Shown: one piece after another, positions 25,880 through 38,780 of the stretch | How the letters are laid out: each line of letters starts with the position of its first letter | How positions within the stretch are numbered: the first letter of the stretch is position 1 | Source: Sipunculus nudus | Lineage: Eukaryota > Annelida > Sipuncula > Golfingiida > Sipunculidae | Direction of reading: 5' to 3' | DNA length: 64,000 nt | NCBI GenBank assembly: GCA_026874595.1 | Contig: CM049306.1 | Location: 884,019-948,018 of the forward strand | The notes under the pieces: generated by a model | Seen by the model: the letters and a program-made list of their open reading frames with translations, nothing else | Databases searched by the model: none | What the model was told of the DNA's origin: nothing | Program-made: the position numbers and the translations under genes

Positions 25880-26360
25880 GAGTTTCGCAAAAATCCATCA
25901 AAGCCCTGGTAGGTTGTCATGGCAAGAACAAAGTTACCAGACGGACAGATGGATGGACGGAGGGACTTTAGGTATGCTATAATAAGTCCCTTCCTAAATG
26001 GGCAAATAAAAAAATCCAAAAATCATTCAAGTGTGACCAAAACCTAATCACTCTGGAGACCCATAAGATGCACCTACTACCACAATTACAAGTAGAATTG
26101 AGTAAATCTTTTCGAAAATCATGTCGCATATGAAATGTTAAATTTTCCATTAAAAAAATTATAAAAAATTTAAAAATCTCTCTAGTGTGACCAAAACCTA
26201 ATCAGTTCTCTGGAGACCCATGAGATGCACCTGCTACTACAATCTGAAGCAGATCCAAGTAAAACTTTTTGAGACATCGCGTGGCATAAATTTGTTAAGA
26301 GACATACAGACGGACGGAGCTGATCACTATATCCCCAATTCTGCCGGGGCGGGGGATAAC
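25880..26360 (+). mobile_element. Repeat with two related modules and a G/C hairpin tail
   Basis: Modules at about 26010-26155 and 26165-26300 share GTGTGACCAAAACCTAATCA and TGGAGACCCAT(A/G)AGATGCACCT. The tail has ACAGACGGACGGAGCTGATC, then ATCCCC and GGGGGAT separated by a short loop (26330-26356), a potential hairpin. Fragments of the same module lie at 5740-5812. A separate GGAC-rich tail is at 25955-25990. Confidence 0.6.
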
Positions 26361-27594
26361 TACACTATCAGGCATTGCTTCAGATATGTATTCATATCTT
26401 TGAAATGCAATATTTTAAGGGCATTTAAACTGAATCCCGTGGATACTTCAGTTGGCCCCTTTACATGAATAAAAGTCTTGACAAACAAAACTGAAAAGAA
26501 AGTAGTACAACAAAAGGAGATGATCATAACATAATTGTTATGTATATCATATGGTTAATAAATCGGCATATTGATATGGCCTATGTGCCAAATCATTTTA
26601 AAAAAAATTAAACTGACGAAATTTTAGGTGGTATGACGCCAGTTTCTGTTCGTGCTGTTTTTTTTTTCCAATAAAAAAGTCACTGATAATATAAATAAAA
26701 TGTAATATAAAATATGCTCCAACAAGTTCCGCACGAATATTGCTTTGACATTCCTAACCACTTCTAAAAATCAATTGTTTCTTCGTTTATTAATCTAAAT
26801 AAAGATACAAGAAAGCCGCGCCAAAGTGTACATTTTTTCGTGGTACTGTACATAACTATGCATATTGTCAGTTTATAATCGTTCGACAAATGTCAGTTTC
26901 AGAAATTACCAAGCTTAATGTCAGTAAATAAATATCACACATGATCGATAACGGAGACTAAACTTGCATTTCAAGCGGGTCTGGCATGTTTTGCAACTTG
27001 CTGTTTAACGGCGGGAATTAATGTCATAAAACTGCCGAAATCGTCTTTCTTTACTTCTAACAAACGGGCCCCGCGTGATCATGAAAAGGGTTACCGATGT
27101 CATGGGGCAATTGAGGCTTACACATGCGAATATTCTGCGGTCAACGTATAAAGTTCTTAATTATAATTTGACCTGCGTGTTTCGCCATTGAACATAACAA
27201 AATACACACATATTCACACAAGTTTCAGCTGGGGAATCGCGCCAAATTTCGTCAAGTGAAAGTCCCTTTCAGCAGGTCTGGCTGTTCCATCATGCATTCA
27301 AGGCGTACAGCTGTTAACATGATTTCTATCAAAACACCGGGAGGATGATCAGTGCAAGTAACGTCACGGCTTTTAGTACTGATGGTCACTCTTAAGGCGG
27401 TTTCACACCGGATGCGTCCGAACGAATATGACACGAACGAATATTTCTGTCGTTCCGACTAAAATCATGTCGCATCCTAAATTTCATTCACACCAAATCC
27501 GAACGATATTTTTGGTTTCCGACCTAGGAATTGTCGTCTCCGAAATTCGTATTGGACAGCTATATGAGCAATTTATCGGATGCACTACAATATA

Positions 27595-27596
<2 letters not shown>
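26361..27596. other. Intronic sequence, no gene recognised
   Basis: No coding region supported. At 27395-27530 a somewhat CpG-richer tract beginning AAGGCGGTTTCACACCGGAT has repeated CGAACGA words and resembles a transposon end, but no partner end was found. Confidence 0.45.

Positions 27597-27670
<74 letters not shown>
27597..27670 (+). repeat. Compound microsatellite (TA)n(GA)n
   Basis: About 20 TA dinucleotides followed directly by about 17 GA dinucleotides. Confidence 0.97.
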
Positions 27671-27673
<3 letters not shown>

Positions 27674-30600
27674 ATCAAGAAAATTTCGAATATTTCTGAA
27701 CTTGTAAATTGATTTTCTAATTAATTTGTAATTAATAATAATTAAGTTTATCTCTGAGTGAACTGGCTGTATTATTGAAAATTATTGGGCCTTGCAAGTA
27801 CCAGCTATAGTCATGAGTTCACAGGTAACAGATATTTACCACTGACTGGACAAGATTCCAATTTCAACGTGCCTTTAAGAATAATTGCACAACCTGTTGT
27901 TTCAACAGCACAGATTCCATTGCAATTCCTGCATTTCAAGTTAAATCAAAGTTTTAATCACTAGTTTAGTTTGATTTATATTTTCAAATCTGCCAATATG
28001 ATTTAGAACAGTCTGCCCACAGCTTTGGAACTTCTGTTTATTTGCAAAACGCTGAACTAACAATAATAATAATAATAATAATAATAAATATAACACATGA
28101 AAAATGTTATTGTTCCATGATTTTTTCTCTTATTATTTCGCGGAACATTTTATTATTGGGGGAGGGGTTGGGTAAGGAACACCAAGTCCTGGATAATGTT
28201 GCTAATTTGTGTTCATATTCGTGTTCATGTTCTTATTCGACTTATATTCAGGGGCGTCAATATAGAGGGATATATATATATATTTTTTATATATATGTGT
28301 GTGTTTGTAAGCGTTATGTGTGAGCTGTTACTGAACGCCAGACGACCGACCTAATTCCTCGAGGTATGGAATCATTCAACGGGGGCTGTGTGCCCCGTTT
28401 GTAGCACGAAGGTTATCGTTTCACTCCTCAGCGGCGATATAATATTATCATGCAGATGAAAATTTCATTTACGGAGCCTGTCCCACTGTAGCGATACCGG
28501 GGGTCTGCAGATGTAGAATGCAGATATTAATTCAGAGACACACTGCCTGCTGTAAATCTTTACCAAAATAGTTATAACTTTAAAAAATACAAGCCTTATA
28601 CTTCGGAACGATGACCAACACACATGTACATAAGCTGATAACTATAATATAATATATATTTGTTGCATGGTACCAGTAATAAATGGTACAGTAGCGGGTG
28701 GAGGACTCCGATCCCGGCACCAAGAACATATGCGCGAGAAATTATCATCTGTCAAAACATATTGCTGGTAAACATATTTTTGCTAGTAAAAATGAGACTA
28801 TACTGGATTACCCCCTTATACCATTATACCATATGTATCTATAGCAACGTGGTATTATTTATGAAGACGTGTGTTTGTTTAGTCATTTGCAAGTATAACA
28901 ATTTTATTCGACCTTTTAATTGTGAAGTAGCAAATCGATTTTTGATGTGAATTAACATTATATTACTTCCCAAGTATACTTTTGAGCATTTTATGTTTGT
29001 TTTTTTCTCAAGAATATACCTATACGATATGCATAATAAAAAAATTTATAAAAAAAAGTTCATTAGGAGCAAACTGAAAATATAATTAACCAAAGCGGAA
29101 TTCTTGTGAATTTTTTTTTTAATATGTGCCGTATATGCGAGTCTCGTCTTCGTGTGTCATAGATTTTAGGCCTGCGTGAGAGCGTGGTCTTATTTGAAAC
29201 TGCCGTGGCATGCAGAAGAAAATTTTTTAATAAACTCCCCCTGAAGTAAACTTATGTACTAATTAAATACATGTATACTTTAATGACCTGTCTGTACATC
29301 GGTCAACATACCGGTATTTTCAAAATGAAACTAGCCTTTCTTTTCATTGATGTATCTTCCTTCACCATATACGGTCATTTTGAAGTTAGGCAGACGAGCG
29401 CGGGATCGAATAGCGTACTCGTGCTGTTAGATAGGCCTAATACAAAGTTCATGACCTGCATGACTGACATAAGGCCTATATAAACAAGTTTCGTTAGTGA
29501 AACACGTAATTACAATGCTCAGGAATAAGTTTTATCTAAAATTCTACCGGTAAAAGGTACGTCAATGTATTTGCACCAGGTCAACTTAATTGAGACGACG
29601 TCTGAAATACTAGTCACGTGATGGCGATGCAAATAAGGATAAGGTCAACCAATCGGCGCATGGGTCCAATGTCAAAGGGTCAGATGTCACATGTCAGACA
29701 AAATAAAAATTACCCTACACCATGGCCAGCACATTTTAATCAGCTCACACGTTGTTAATTGAAAATGCGACTGTCATATTGATAATAAGCATTTTGTCAA
29801 GCACACACTTCAATTTCCTGACTTTGCAGAAGTGTCCACGAAATGCACAGCAAATTTATACACGAGATTGGCTCAAACTAGGCCCTAGCCCATAAGAATG
29901 GACTCCTCAATTGCTTCTTTAGTGACTGTTGCGTTGCCGTCGGCAGCTAACCCCGTCCCTGTTTTCGTGGTAAATACGCGTATAGGCCTATATAGTACTA
30001 TATGCTGTATTACAGCTGTAAGAGATCGTGGATACCTCCTCTCCTTTGAGTAGGCCTATATAATTTGACAAAAATTATCTCCTCCATTAAATATTTTAAC
30101 TATTTTTCCTCTTTATGTTGCTTATGTATTATTGCAGTTAAATGCGATAACCTTTTATAAGTGGCGGAAGTAGAGATCGAGCAGGTTGCCGGCAATATTA
30201 ATTTTTTTTTACGCTTTTCATTTTAAGGGACGCAGGGGGTGCCTGAGAACCGTGAAATTGTTTATTTTTTGCTTAAATGAAGTATGGATTAACTATAAAC
30301 TAGGGGCCCATGGGTCTCGACACTCGGCTAACTCTGTCTCTAACGATATACTTATGAGCCTTTTCAAAATGTGGGTCCTGTCATTTTGACCCTTGACCTT
30401 TTGATCTAAAAACTGATAACTTACTTTCGTTGAACTTAACCCTTTCCGATTTTCATAATACTCAATCTACCGATTCTTGAGAAGTTAATTTTTCACCAAA
30501 TATGGAATTATTATAGATAAACACCACTCTAATATTGAAGGTGATGACCTCAATTACCATGAATCTCTCCTTGAATAAAAACCATGGAGTCAATATAATA

Positions 30601-32685
30601 CTGTAGAACAGACTTGTTTTTAGGCTTATCAAGATGGGAACACATCTGATCACATCCCCTGAGGTTAGATCTTTTTCCAGTTCCATACTTATATATTTTG
30701 TATTGACCTTCAAACCTTGCCTTATTTATATATACATCCTGCACAGGAGTTCACAAAAGAGAATCAATTAGAAAACCATTTTCAATGTACAAAAATGGAA
30801 TAAAAAAGGCAGAACTTATAAAACATAATAATAAAAGCTTAAAATTTCTGTTTACAGATATCTTTTTAAGGGGTAATGCAGGGTCAATTATCTATGTTCC
30901 TAAGTGCAGTTGTTTTTATTTGCAGTCTTTGGATCATGTAAGTGAAGGCCATGGCAGGTGTGACTCGAAGGTTTTTAGTGGACATACACCAAGGTATCAT
31001 CTTTTTTTCATAAATTCGATATTCTATAACGATCTTATATGTAAACACCCCCTGATATTCAGTTCAACAGTCTTTTTCTGTGGCTATCTCGTGATAAACA
31101 AGATAAAAATTGTAACATCAGGGTAAGAAAATTGTCCACCTTTTGTCCATAACCCAAGTTCACATTTAAGTTATTGTTATGTTATAATATAGAAGATACT
31201 GGTAAAAGTTAATTTTCCCCTCTTATATCTGCATGGCACCTGTTTTTTTAGGTAACACTGAATATGGCGCATCACATTTTAATATGTTGAACATGTTGAT
31301 ACTGTTGATTTAATTCCGTTTCTTCATGCTGAGACTATGATTGTAAGCTGAGAGTCATGACCCATGGATCACATTTTGCCTCTGCCAGGATGGTATATAT
31401 TCATTGTTATTTTTGTGTTTCTGTGTGTTGGCTTGGTTACTTTACAGCATATATCATGCAATCATATATGGATTCCCATGAAATTCTAAAGGCACCTCGG
31501 AAATAGGCCAAAGAAGAATTAATAATATTATGCTGTGTGTGTCCAGCTCATGATCTAGATCAATGAAACGATCTTCACTGAATATTCACACATATATAGT
31601 CAGTTGATGTTAGTTTTTATTTTATGAAGCAAATTGATCTATCTTTAGTTACATTATACCTTTGCTGATGCAATCTTCAGTCAAATGTGCACTCCTACTT
31701 GCAAATATTGACCACCCACATGGCAGACGCAAGCATTCAGGAGAATGCATATTTCTAATTTTACATTGTATCCAATTCTAAGGATTCAGATTATTAAAGT
31801 GCAATGTGATACCTCAGTCTTCACATGTTTTTTTAATACCTTATTTGATCTTAACTTTATCTGACTAGGCTTACTGTTACATATTTTTATCTACCCCTCT
31901 GTTTTATATTTTGAAGGAGCAATTGAAATCAACCTGGAATAAAACATGAGTATGGATAAAATCCTAGCTAAACTGCTTTTTGATTGTACACAAACAAAGA
32001 ATACAAAGGCAGGAGACTGAGTGGGCAGCCTGGAAATAGGAAGCAGACAGCCGCCAAGTCTTGGACAACCAAGAAAAACTCCAGGGCATTTACAGTAAAT
32101 GAACCTTTATCTTGGAGTTATCAGGCTCATATAATTGTATCAGGAATGATGAAAAAGAGAAGCAATTCAGTAATTATTATATTTAAATTTATTCAGTCAT
32201 TCAGAGAACTATATTATACTCAGAAGTGAAAATAATGTCATTCTTGTAAAGATAAATCTTTGTTGGTCTACAGTTTGACATACTTGCATCAGATTGTAAA
32301 TGACTGCCTTTTTTTTTCCATTTTTTTTTGTCTAGATGTCTACCTTTTATTACCAAAAATTAAGATTTCTTACTAATTGTTTACAAACAAGGCCTACAGG
32401 CCTAATGCGAACCTGTGAAATGAGATTACACCAGGTATAATGCTTCAATGCTGGACCATTACTTTTCAAGAACATGTGTAACATGTATATGAACAATGGA
32501 AATACTAAACACTTAGAACAAGAAACAATTAAACAAACATCACTGCTGCAATTCTGGCATGGGTGCACACAACACAAAAACGAGAATATGGGTATTCAAC
32601 AAGCGACTACATGTATCTGCCAAAATCAGAGTGGGAAAGGTGAAGCGAGGCATAGATTGAGTGGCAAGGGGAAATAGAGTGAGGT
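27671..32685. other. Intronic sequence, mostly unique, no gene recognised
   Basis: Contains an (AAT)n tract at 28062-28086, a short TA tract near 28270, a 5' element terminus at about 30298 (GGGGCCCATGGGTCTCGACA, degenerate) and an inverse-orientation terminus at about 31353-31378. No protein-like reading frame or RNA gene was recognised. Confidence 0.5.
28062..28086 (+). repeat. (AAT)n microsatellite
   Basis: Eight or so AAT triplets in a row. Confidence 0.95.
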
Positions 32686-32689
32686 GTGT

Positions 32690-34185
32690 TGCATAATAGC
32701 CTGGATGTCTGCAGCCGAAATGTGTATGTAGGTGGCGCAACCTGTCATAAAATCAAGAAAGCTGTCCAGGATGTATACACATGCAAAATTTCAGGTGGAT
32801 AAGTCCAACCAATGCAGAGATATGAGTGTTTTTATCCCAAGGCAGATAACAGACGGACGCTGTGCAAAAATGGTGGCAGGTGGCCCCACCAATTGTGTGT
32901 ATGATTAGAAGATATATGAGATCTATACACATGCAAAATTTCAGGGGAATAAGTCAAACCAGTCCTGAGATTAAAGCCTGAATGTCTGCAGCATATACAT
33001 AAATGTAGGTGGCGCCACCTGCCAAAAAATCCAGACAGCTATCCAAGATGTATAAACATGCAAAATTTCAGGTGGATAAGTCAAACCACTACTGAGATAT
33101 GAGTGATTTAAGCCCACGGCAGACAAACAGACGGACGCTTTGCAAAAATGGTGGCAGGTGGCACCACCAATTTTGTGTATGATTAAGAGCTATGTGAGAT
33201 CTATACACATGCAAAATTTCAGGGGGATATGTCAAACCACTGCCGAGATATGAGTGATTTTATCCCAAGGCTGATGAACAGATGGACGCTGTGCAAAAAT
33301 GGTGGCAGGTGGCACCACCAGTTTTGCATATGACAAAGAGCTATGGGAGATCTATACACATGCAAAATTTTGACCCAACTGGTCAAACGGTTCCCGAGAT
33401 ATGAGCTTGGATGTCTGCAGCTTAAACGTGAATGTAGGTGGCGCCACCTGTCATAAAATCAAGAAAGCTGTCCAGAATTTATACACATGCAAAATTTCAG
33501 GTGGATAAGTCCAACCAATGCAGAGATATGAGTGTTTTAATCCCAAGGCTGATGAACAGATGGACGCTGTGCAAAAATGGTTGCAGGTGGCGCCACCATT
33601 TTTAGTGTATGTTATAAAGCTTTCCAAGGGCTACATTTGTGCAAAATCTTTAGCCTTATCCGTCTAACGGTTCCCAAGATATGTGGGTTTATGTGTGGAA
33701 ACAGACACACAAATTGACGCTGGGCAGAGAGGAAAGATCAGGGGTCAACCAAAAATGAGGGCGCAGAAGTTCACACGTGACCAATCATAATTCCGAATTT
33801 TAAAACATTCTGCCCAGTGGTTATGGAGGAGTTCTCCGGAAACCTATGCGGCGATCGCGGCAGCATAAGCATCCGACTGAAAACAGTATCCGCAAAACTT
33901 TGGCAGATACAATGATTGTAAGCAGGGACATACACTGTGCAAATATTATTGTAGGTGGCGCCACCAGTTTTGCACACTATAAAGCTACCCAAATGTATAA
34001 ACATGCCCAATTTTAGGCTGATGTATCAAATTCCTCTGTAGAAATAAGCAGGCGCATACACTGCAAAAGTCAATGTAGGTGGCACCACCTGTCTTGTAAA
34101 TAAGAATACCATCAAAGACGCATAGACAGGTAAAAATATCAGTCCAATACATCAAAATTCCCCAGAGTTTGATGCACTGAGCTGA
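32690..34185 (+). repeat. Degenerate tandem modules with the GGTGGCGCCACC palindrome
   Basis: Modules of roughly 135-150 bp share, in order, GATGTCTGCAG or CAGACGGACGCT, TGCAAAAATGG, GGTGGCGCCACC or a near match, then ATACACATGCAAAATTTCAG, GGATAAGTC and GAGATATGAGTG. Perfect palindromes are at 33009, 33438, 33586 and 33954; near matches at about 32731, 32879, 33155, 33305 and 34077. No coding potential. Probably the interior of one or more non-autonomous elements; no clear terminus was found. Confidence 0.8.
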
Positions 34186-34224
34186 CAAGGCTTAGGTGAG
34201 TAAGGCAGTTGCCCCCGAGTGACC

Positions 34225-34560
34225 TGTGACAAATATTGCCTCAAGCTACTGCACTGAGTGAACCCTTGACCTGCACCTGGCTAGACTGAGTGAACTTTTG
34301 ACCTGTACCTAGCTGCACTGAGTGAACTCTTGACCTGTTGCATAATCTGACAGTTGGCAGTCTGCCAAAGCTATAAATAGATTCAGGCTGCACTTTGGTG
34401 CCAAATATGATGCAGTGAGCAGTCTTCCAAAGCTATAAATAGAATGCAGCTACAGCACTGAGTGAACTCTTGACCTATACCTGGCTGCACTTCTTCCAAT
34501 CCTGGCACTGTGCAAAAACTATTTATAGAGCTGACATCATCTTGGCTAAAGGCCAACATC
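34225..34560 (+). repeat. Repeat of CACTGAGTGAACTCTTGACCT words
   Basis: GAGTGAAC(C/T)(C/T)TTGACCTG recurs four times, three of them spaced at about 33 bp. CTATAAATAG occurs at 34371 and 34433 and CTATTTATAG at 34519. The similarity of the pieces suggests a decayed tandem repeat rather than a promoter. Confidence 0.6.
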
Positions 34561-34989
34561 AAGGCACTGGCAATCTGCCAATGGTAAACCAAGTGTTGCC
34601 ATCTGTACACAAAAGTGGTCCCTACTTGAAATAACTTTGAAATTTATTTTCCCAATACAAAATGCTTTCAGCTGACTTTTTATAAGAAAGAAATCAGGAA
34701 TATATGTAAAATTATTATGGATACATACTGTATGCAAATTTAAAATACAGATAAATCTCATTGATGGAAAATTCTTGAATTAAGTTGAGTAGGGATACCA
34801 ATAATTTATAATCCACGTACAGTTGTCTTTATATAGCCACAGAGAGCTGAATATCCATGATTGTAACATTGCCTGGTATGATTAATAACTTAATTCATAA
34901 ATCTTAATTTTTTAAAAGCTTTAAAAAAAACTTTCTTGTCAATATTAACCAAAGATAACCTAAAATCTAAATGTCTAGTTGCATGATGT

Positions 34990-36090
34990 AATAGATGCTT
35001 ATAAACTGGTGCCAGGCTAGATGTAACAGCATCACACAGCTAACATATATGGTAAAATTGACTCAATTCAAGCTCCATAATTCAGCCAAAAATCATTCAT
35101 GTGGAATTACAATTATTATAAGAATAATTGTAGGGATTATTCTTGTAAAATATTTAACAAACTGGCTTCAGTGGCATCAGTCGAAAAACATGTTGCAGGT
35201 TTATAACTCATATAGGAAGATACAGCAAACTGGCTAAGTTCAGCTTCCCGTAACTCAGCCAAAAAGCACTGAACCAAAACCATTTGAACAAACTTGAATT
35301 ATCAACATCTGAGGATAATTAATGTGTGAGATTTAAGAATTTGGCTAAGTGGTTTTTGAGGAAAAGATCTTTGTAGCCACTGAGCTAAAATGGGCTGTTA
35401 TGGCATATGACTAAATTCAGCTTCCCATAACTTAGCCAAAAGTCACTGAACTGAGACCATTTGAACAAACTTCAGAAAGCACTACCCTAGGATCATTTCT
35501 GTGCGATATTAAACATTTTGGCCATATGGTTTCAGAGAAGAAGTTTTTTGTAGCCCTCAGTGTGATACAGGCACTGATGACCCCGTACAAAAAAGGCCGA
35601 TGCAGGTGGTGCCACCAATACCTCAATTTCAGATATGACTTATGTGACTAACATTGGCATAAAATTTGGTGATGATAGCTCCAGCCGTTTCTGAGATTTA
35701 AATTTTAATATGCTTTTTTGCACAGGTAACAAAGTTCAACCTCCTGTAACTCAGCCAAAAATCTCCGAACTGGAACCATTCGAACAAAATTGTGAAAGAT
35801 TGTTCCAGGGATCATTTCTGTGAAATATTGGACAATTTTGCTGGACAGTTTCAGAGAAGAAGATTTTTAAACCTTTTTTAGCTTTTTCCCTATAAAATCT
35901 AAGAAAATGCAGTTAGAAAAAAAATAAACAAACTCGATATAGTTTTTTGGATGACTGATTATTTGCAAAATATTTGCTGATGCTAGCTCCTGCCGTTTTT
36001 GAGATAGCTATGGTTAACGTACAGATGACGCACGAAGCACGACGCACGCCGCGGCACCATCACATAAGCTCACAGGTTCGCTAAAAATGT
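34990..36090 (+). mobile_element. Internally tandem element ending in a GACGCACGA tail
   Basis: Four degenerate modules start near 35070, 35240, 35415 and 35735 with TAACTCAGCCAAAAATC-like sequence. They continue with ACCATTTGAACAAA and GGATCATTTCTGTG. The tail has tandem GACGCACGA words and then AAGCTCACAGG, TTCGCTAAAAA at 36060-36086. The final GCTAAAAA matches the 3' ends of the hairpin-ended elements. GGTGGTGCCACC is at 35606. Confidence 0.6.
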
Positions 36091-36701
36091 CTTTACTTTT
36101 ATTTTAACTTGCACACATGTATATCTTTGACTTACAGATTTATTTGAACTTAATATGTCTTTATTTGGATAATTTATTAGGTTTTACAATATATATATTT
36201 GTTTTGTGTATATTTGGTGAAAGCTTGTGTCCATGTTCATGTTAAAATGCAACATTCAGCTAAATTTCTATAATTAAATAAATAATGGCTTATTCCCTTA
36301 TTCACAGGTCTTGTCTAGGAAAAATGGCCTGAAGTTAAAACTACTATGATAAAATGGAAGACTGCTGAATTGTTGAAGCCCTGCAGAAACACAAGGTGGA
36401 AGTAACTGTCATTAGTGGAATAAAAGCAGTGAACCTGCATTCACATTTACTTTTTTATTTTTGTATGGTGGCTTTCCAGAGTTTTCTTTCATATTTTAGT
36501 TCAGGATTTCTGCAAAACCGAACTTAGTTTTTTGCTAGTAGTGGTATTTTGGCAAGGAGAAGAAGACAGAATTCCTAATCTTGTTGAAACTAAACATTTT
36601 GCTAATGATCAACAAACAGCAACAAACCCTGACATGGGTGAGAGGTACATTGTTCTTAATCACATTAGTGAAAGTTCTAGGAAACATAAGTTAACTATCA
36701 T

Positions 36702-36704
<3 letters not shown>
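36091..36704. other. Intronic sequence, no gene recognised
   Basis: AT-rich; no supported feature. Confidence 0.5.
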
Positions 36705-36753
<49 letters not shown>

Positions 36754-36755
36754 TA
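36705..36755 (+). repeat. Compound microsatellite (CT)n(AT)n
   Basis: About 14 CT dinucleotides followed by about 9 AT dinucleotides. Confidence 0.95.
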
Positions 36756-36779
36756 TACACAATTTTCTCAAATCCTATT

Positions 36780-37200
36780 TTTGTTTTATGCTTTTCCATG
36801 TTTGTCCTTGCTTTTCCATGGACCATATGGCAGCACGGACAGCATGGACTGGACCTGCACATTTTCCATGGTGTCCATACTGGAGGGAAAAAGGAGTGCC
36901 AATACTCTATGCTTTTCCATGGACAGTATGGACACCATGGACACAACAGACACAAAGCCGTGCTTTTCTATGGACAGCACGGACACCATGGACACAAAGC
37001 TGTGCTTTTCCATGGACAGCATGGACACCATGGACACCATGGAAATAGAAAGCCCTGGTTTTCCATGGACTCCATGAATGTATCGGTGATTTTTTTTTTC
37101 CATGTAGCATGGAAAAAGAGTGCCAATACTCCATGCTTCATTTCCATGGAAATCAAGCATGGATTTCCATGGAAAGCTTGGAAATTTTACAGCCAGGATT
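36780..37200. repeat. CCATGG-palindrome-rich repeat, copy 2
   Basis: TTTTCCATGGACAG, TATGGACACCATGGACAC and related words repeat with a period near 57 bp in the centre (starts near 36910, 36963 and 37006). CCATGG palindromes are very dense. It is open in several frames on both strands because stop codons are rare in these words, not because it is coding. It is the larger relative of 4800-5030. Confidence 0.75.
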
Positions 37201-37744
37201 AAGCTGACTGTTTAATATCATGGAATATTGTATTAATCCTGTTTATTGTCATGCTTGGAACCCTTGGCAGTGATTATTACCAGGTCACAGTCAATATCAC
37301 ATCAAACGCTGACAAGGCTATCAATGTGGCCAATCAGTCTGGTATATCAAACGATCTCATCTCCCTCCCGTGCGCTGCAGGCCTAGTGCAGTGATACATG
37401 CAGGTCACTCACCATCAATTAGCTAATTTACTTGTTAAGAAACAATGTTTATCCAATTCACTTCTTCCAAACAAAGGCAAAGTTTGCAATCACACAAAAT
37501 ACATAATGTCATACATGTCATACATAATGATCTCCTGATCTTTGCAAGCCTTATTTACACACTTCAGTGACATCTAACCAAGATGATATTAAGCACTGTG
37601 TTAACGGTGCTTACAACTGGAAATTCCCTATTAGTGTCCACATAAAGCTGGAGGTTTTGAGGGCACAGAAGGAGATACCAGATCCAAAACTACAATCTCT
37701 GTGAAACGTCATTTGACATGCAGTTGACAATTGCTTAACATCTT
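37201..37744. other. Intronic sequence, no gene recognised
   Basis: No supported feature. Confidence 0.5.
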
Positions 37745-37891
37745 TCTTTTGCCTTCGCATTACGTTATAACTGTATCAACTATTTCCTGACATTTGACCT
37801 TGTGCCATTATGTTATAACTGTATCGCCTATTTCCTGACATTTGACCCTGTGACCATTACGTTATAACTGTATCACCTATTTCCTGGCTTT
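37745..37891 (+). repeat. Tandem repeat of 48-49 bp, three copies
   Basis: ACGTTATAACTGTATC, CCTATTTCCTGACATTTGAC and CTTGTG recur at 37763, 37811 and 37860. A further copy and part of another lie at 41928-42006, on the other side of the 4.0-kb inverted-repeat element, so the element interrupts this tandem repeat. Confidence 0.85.
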
Positions 37892-38040
37892 CTGGAGATC
37901 TCGGACCTTTTACATCTCGGCCCACATGAAGTCGGACCACTTAGTACAATCTCAGACCACCCGGTCGACGATCTCGGACCACATTCCATACCATCTCGGA
38001 CCACTATGTTGGAACCGTTCGGACCTCGATCAGACTCATG
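37892..38040 (+). repeat. Left inverted terminal repeat with ATCTCGGACCAC motifs
   Basis: Pairs with 41755-41926. Motifs are near 37897, 37966, 37990 and 38010, some degenerate. Confidence 0.82.
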
Positions 38041-38229
38041 ATGTTGTTGTCAAATCTGTATGTTTCGTCTTCAAACAGTGTTAAAGCTAATTATTAAAAC
38101 ATTATTACTCCACGCATAACTGTTACCTCTCTTTCTTTATCATTCTCTTAATCATTAATTATTCGCTACATATTGTCTTAACTTTAATTAATAAATAATT
38201 CTAAAGTTTGTGCATTTGATCGTGTATTA

Positions 38230-38757
38230 AAGTATACGAGTGTGTGTGATAAAGAATGAAAGAAAGACAGAATGAAAGATTAAATGAATGAAAGAATGAA
38301 TGAAAGAAAGGTTGAATGATAGACAGATTGAATGAAAGAAAGATTGAATGATAGACAGACAAAATGAATGAAAGATTCAATGAGAAAAAGATTGAATGAA
38401 TGGATAAAAAAAAGAATTAATCAAAAAAAGATTTAATGAAAGAAAGATTGAATGAATGAATGAATGAATGATAGACAAATTAAATGAACGATTGAATGAA
38501 GGAAGGAAAGAATGAATGAAAGAAAGAACAATGGAAAAAAATAATGAAAGAAAGATTGAAGGAATGAAGGAAGGAAATAATGAATGATAGACTGAATGAA
38601 AGAAAGATTGAATGATAGACAGACAAAATAAATGAAAGTTTGAATGAGACTGAATGAATGAATGAATGAATGAATGAATGAAAGAAAGAATGAATGAAAA
38701 AAGATTTAATGAACGAAAGATTGAATGAATTAATGAAAGAAATATTGAACTACACAT
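38230..38757 (+). repeat. Degenerate tetranucleotide array (GAAT/GAAA)n
   Basis: AATGAATGAAAGAAAGATTG-type words throughout, with GATAGACAGA interruptions. The array resumes at 41066-41200 with the same GATAGACAGACAAAATGAAT interruption, so 38758-41065 is an insertion. Confidence 0.9.
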
Positions 38758-38780
38758 TTCTTGGCACCGCAGGTGCCAGA

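Noticed and set aside
27395-27530. Possible DNA-transposon end (GGCGGTTTCACACCGG)
   Set aside because: No matching inverted end found in the window.
28390-28440. Possible tRNA-derived SINE fragment (TAGCACGAAGGTTATCG)
   Set aside because: Only a loose resemblance to a tRNA 3' half; no A/B box pair, tail or second copy.
29613-29622. GTCACGTGAT, close to the TFEB/CLEAR motif of autophagy genes
   Set aside because: A single near-match deep in an intron is expected by chance in 64 kb. A similar GTCACGTG in the exon at about 2671 is explained by coding sequence.
36532-37202. Frames of 86-181 codons through the CCATGG-rich block
   Set aside because: Open in four or more frames at once with low-complexity composition.
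38377-38757. 126-codon minus-strand frame rich in Ser/Phe/Ile/His
   Set aside because: Translation of a tetranucleotide repeat.
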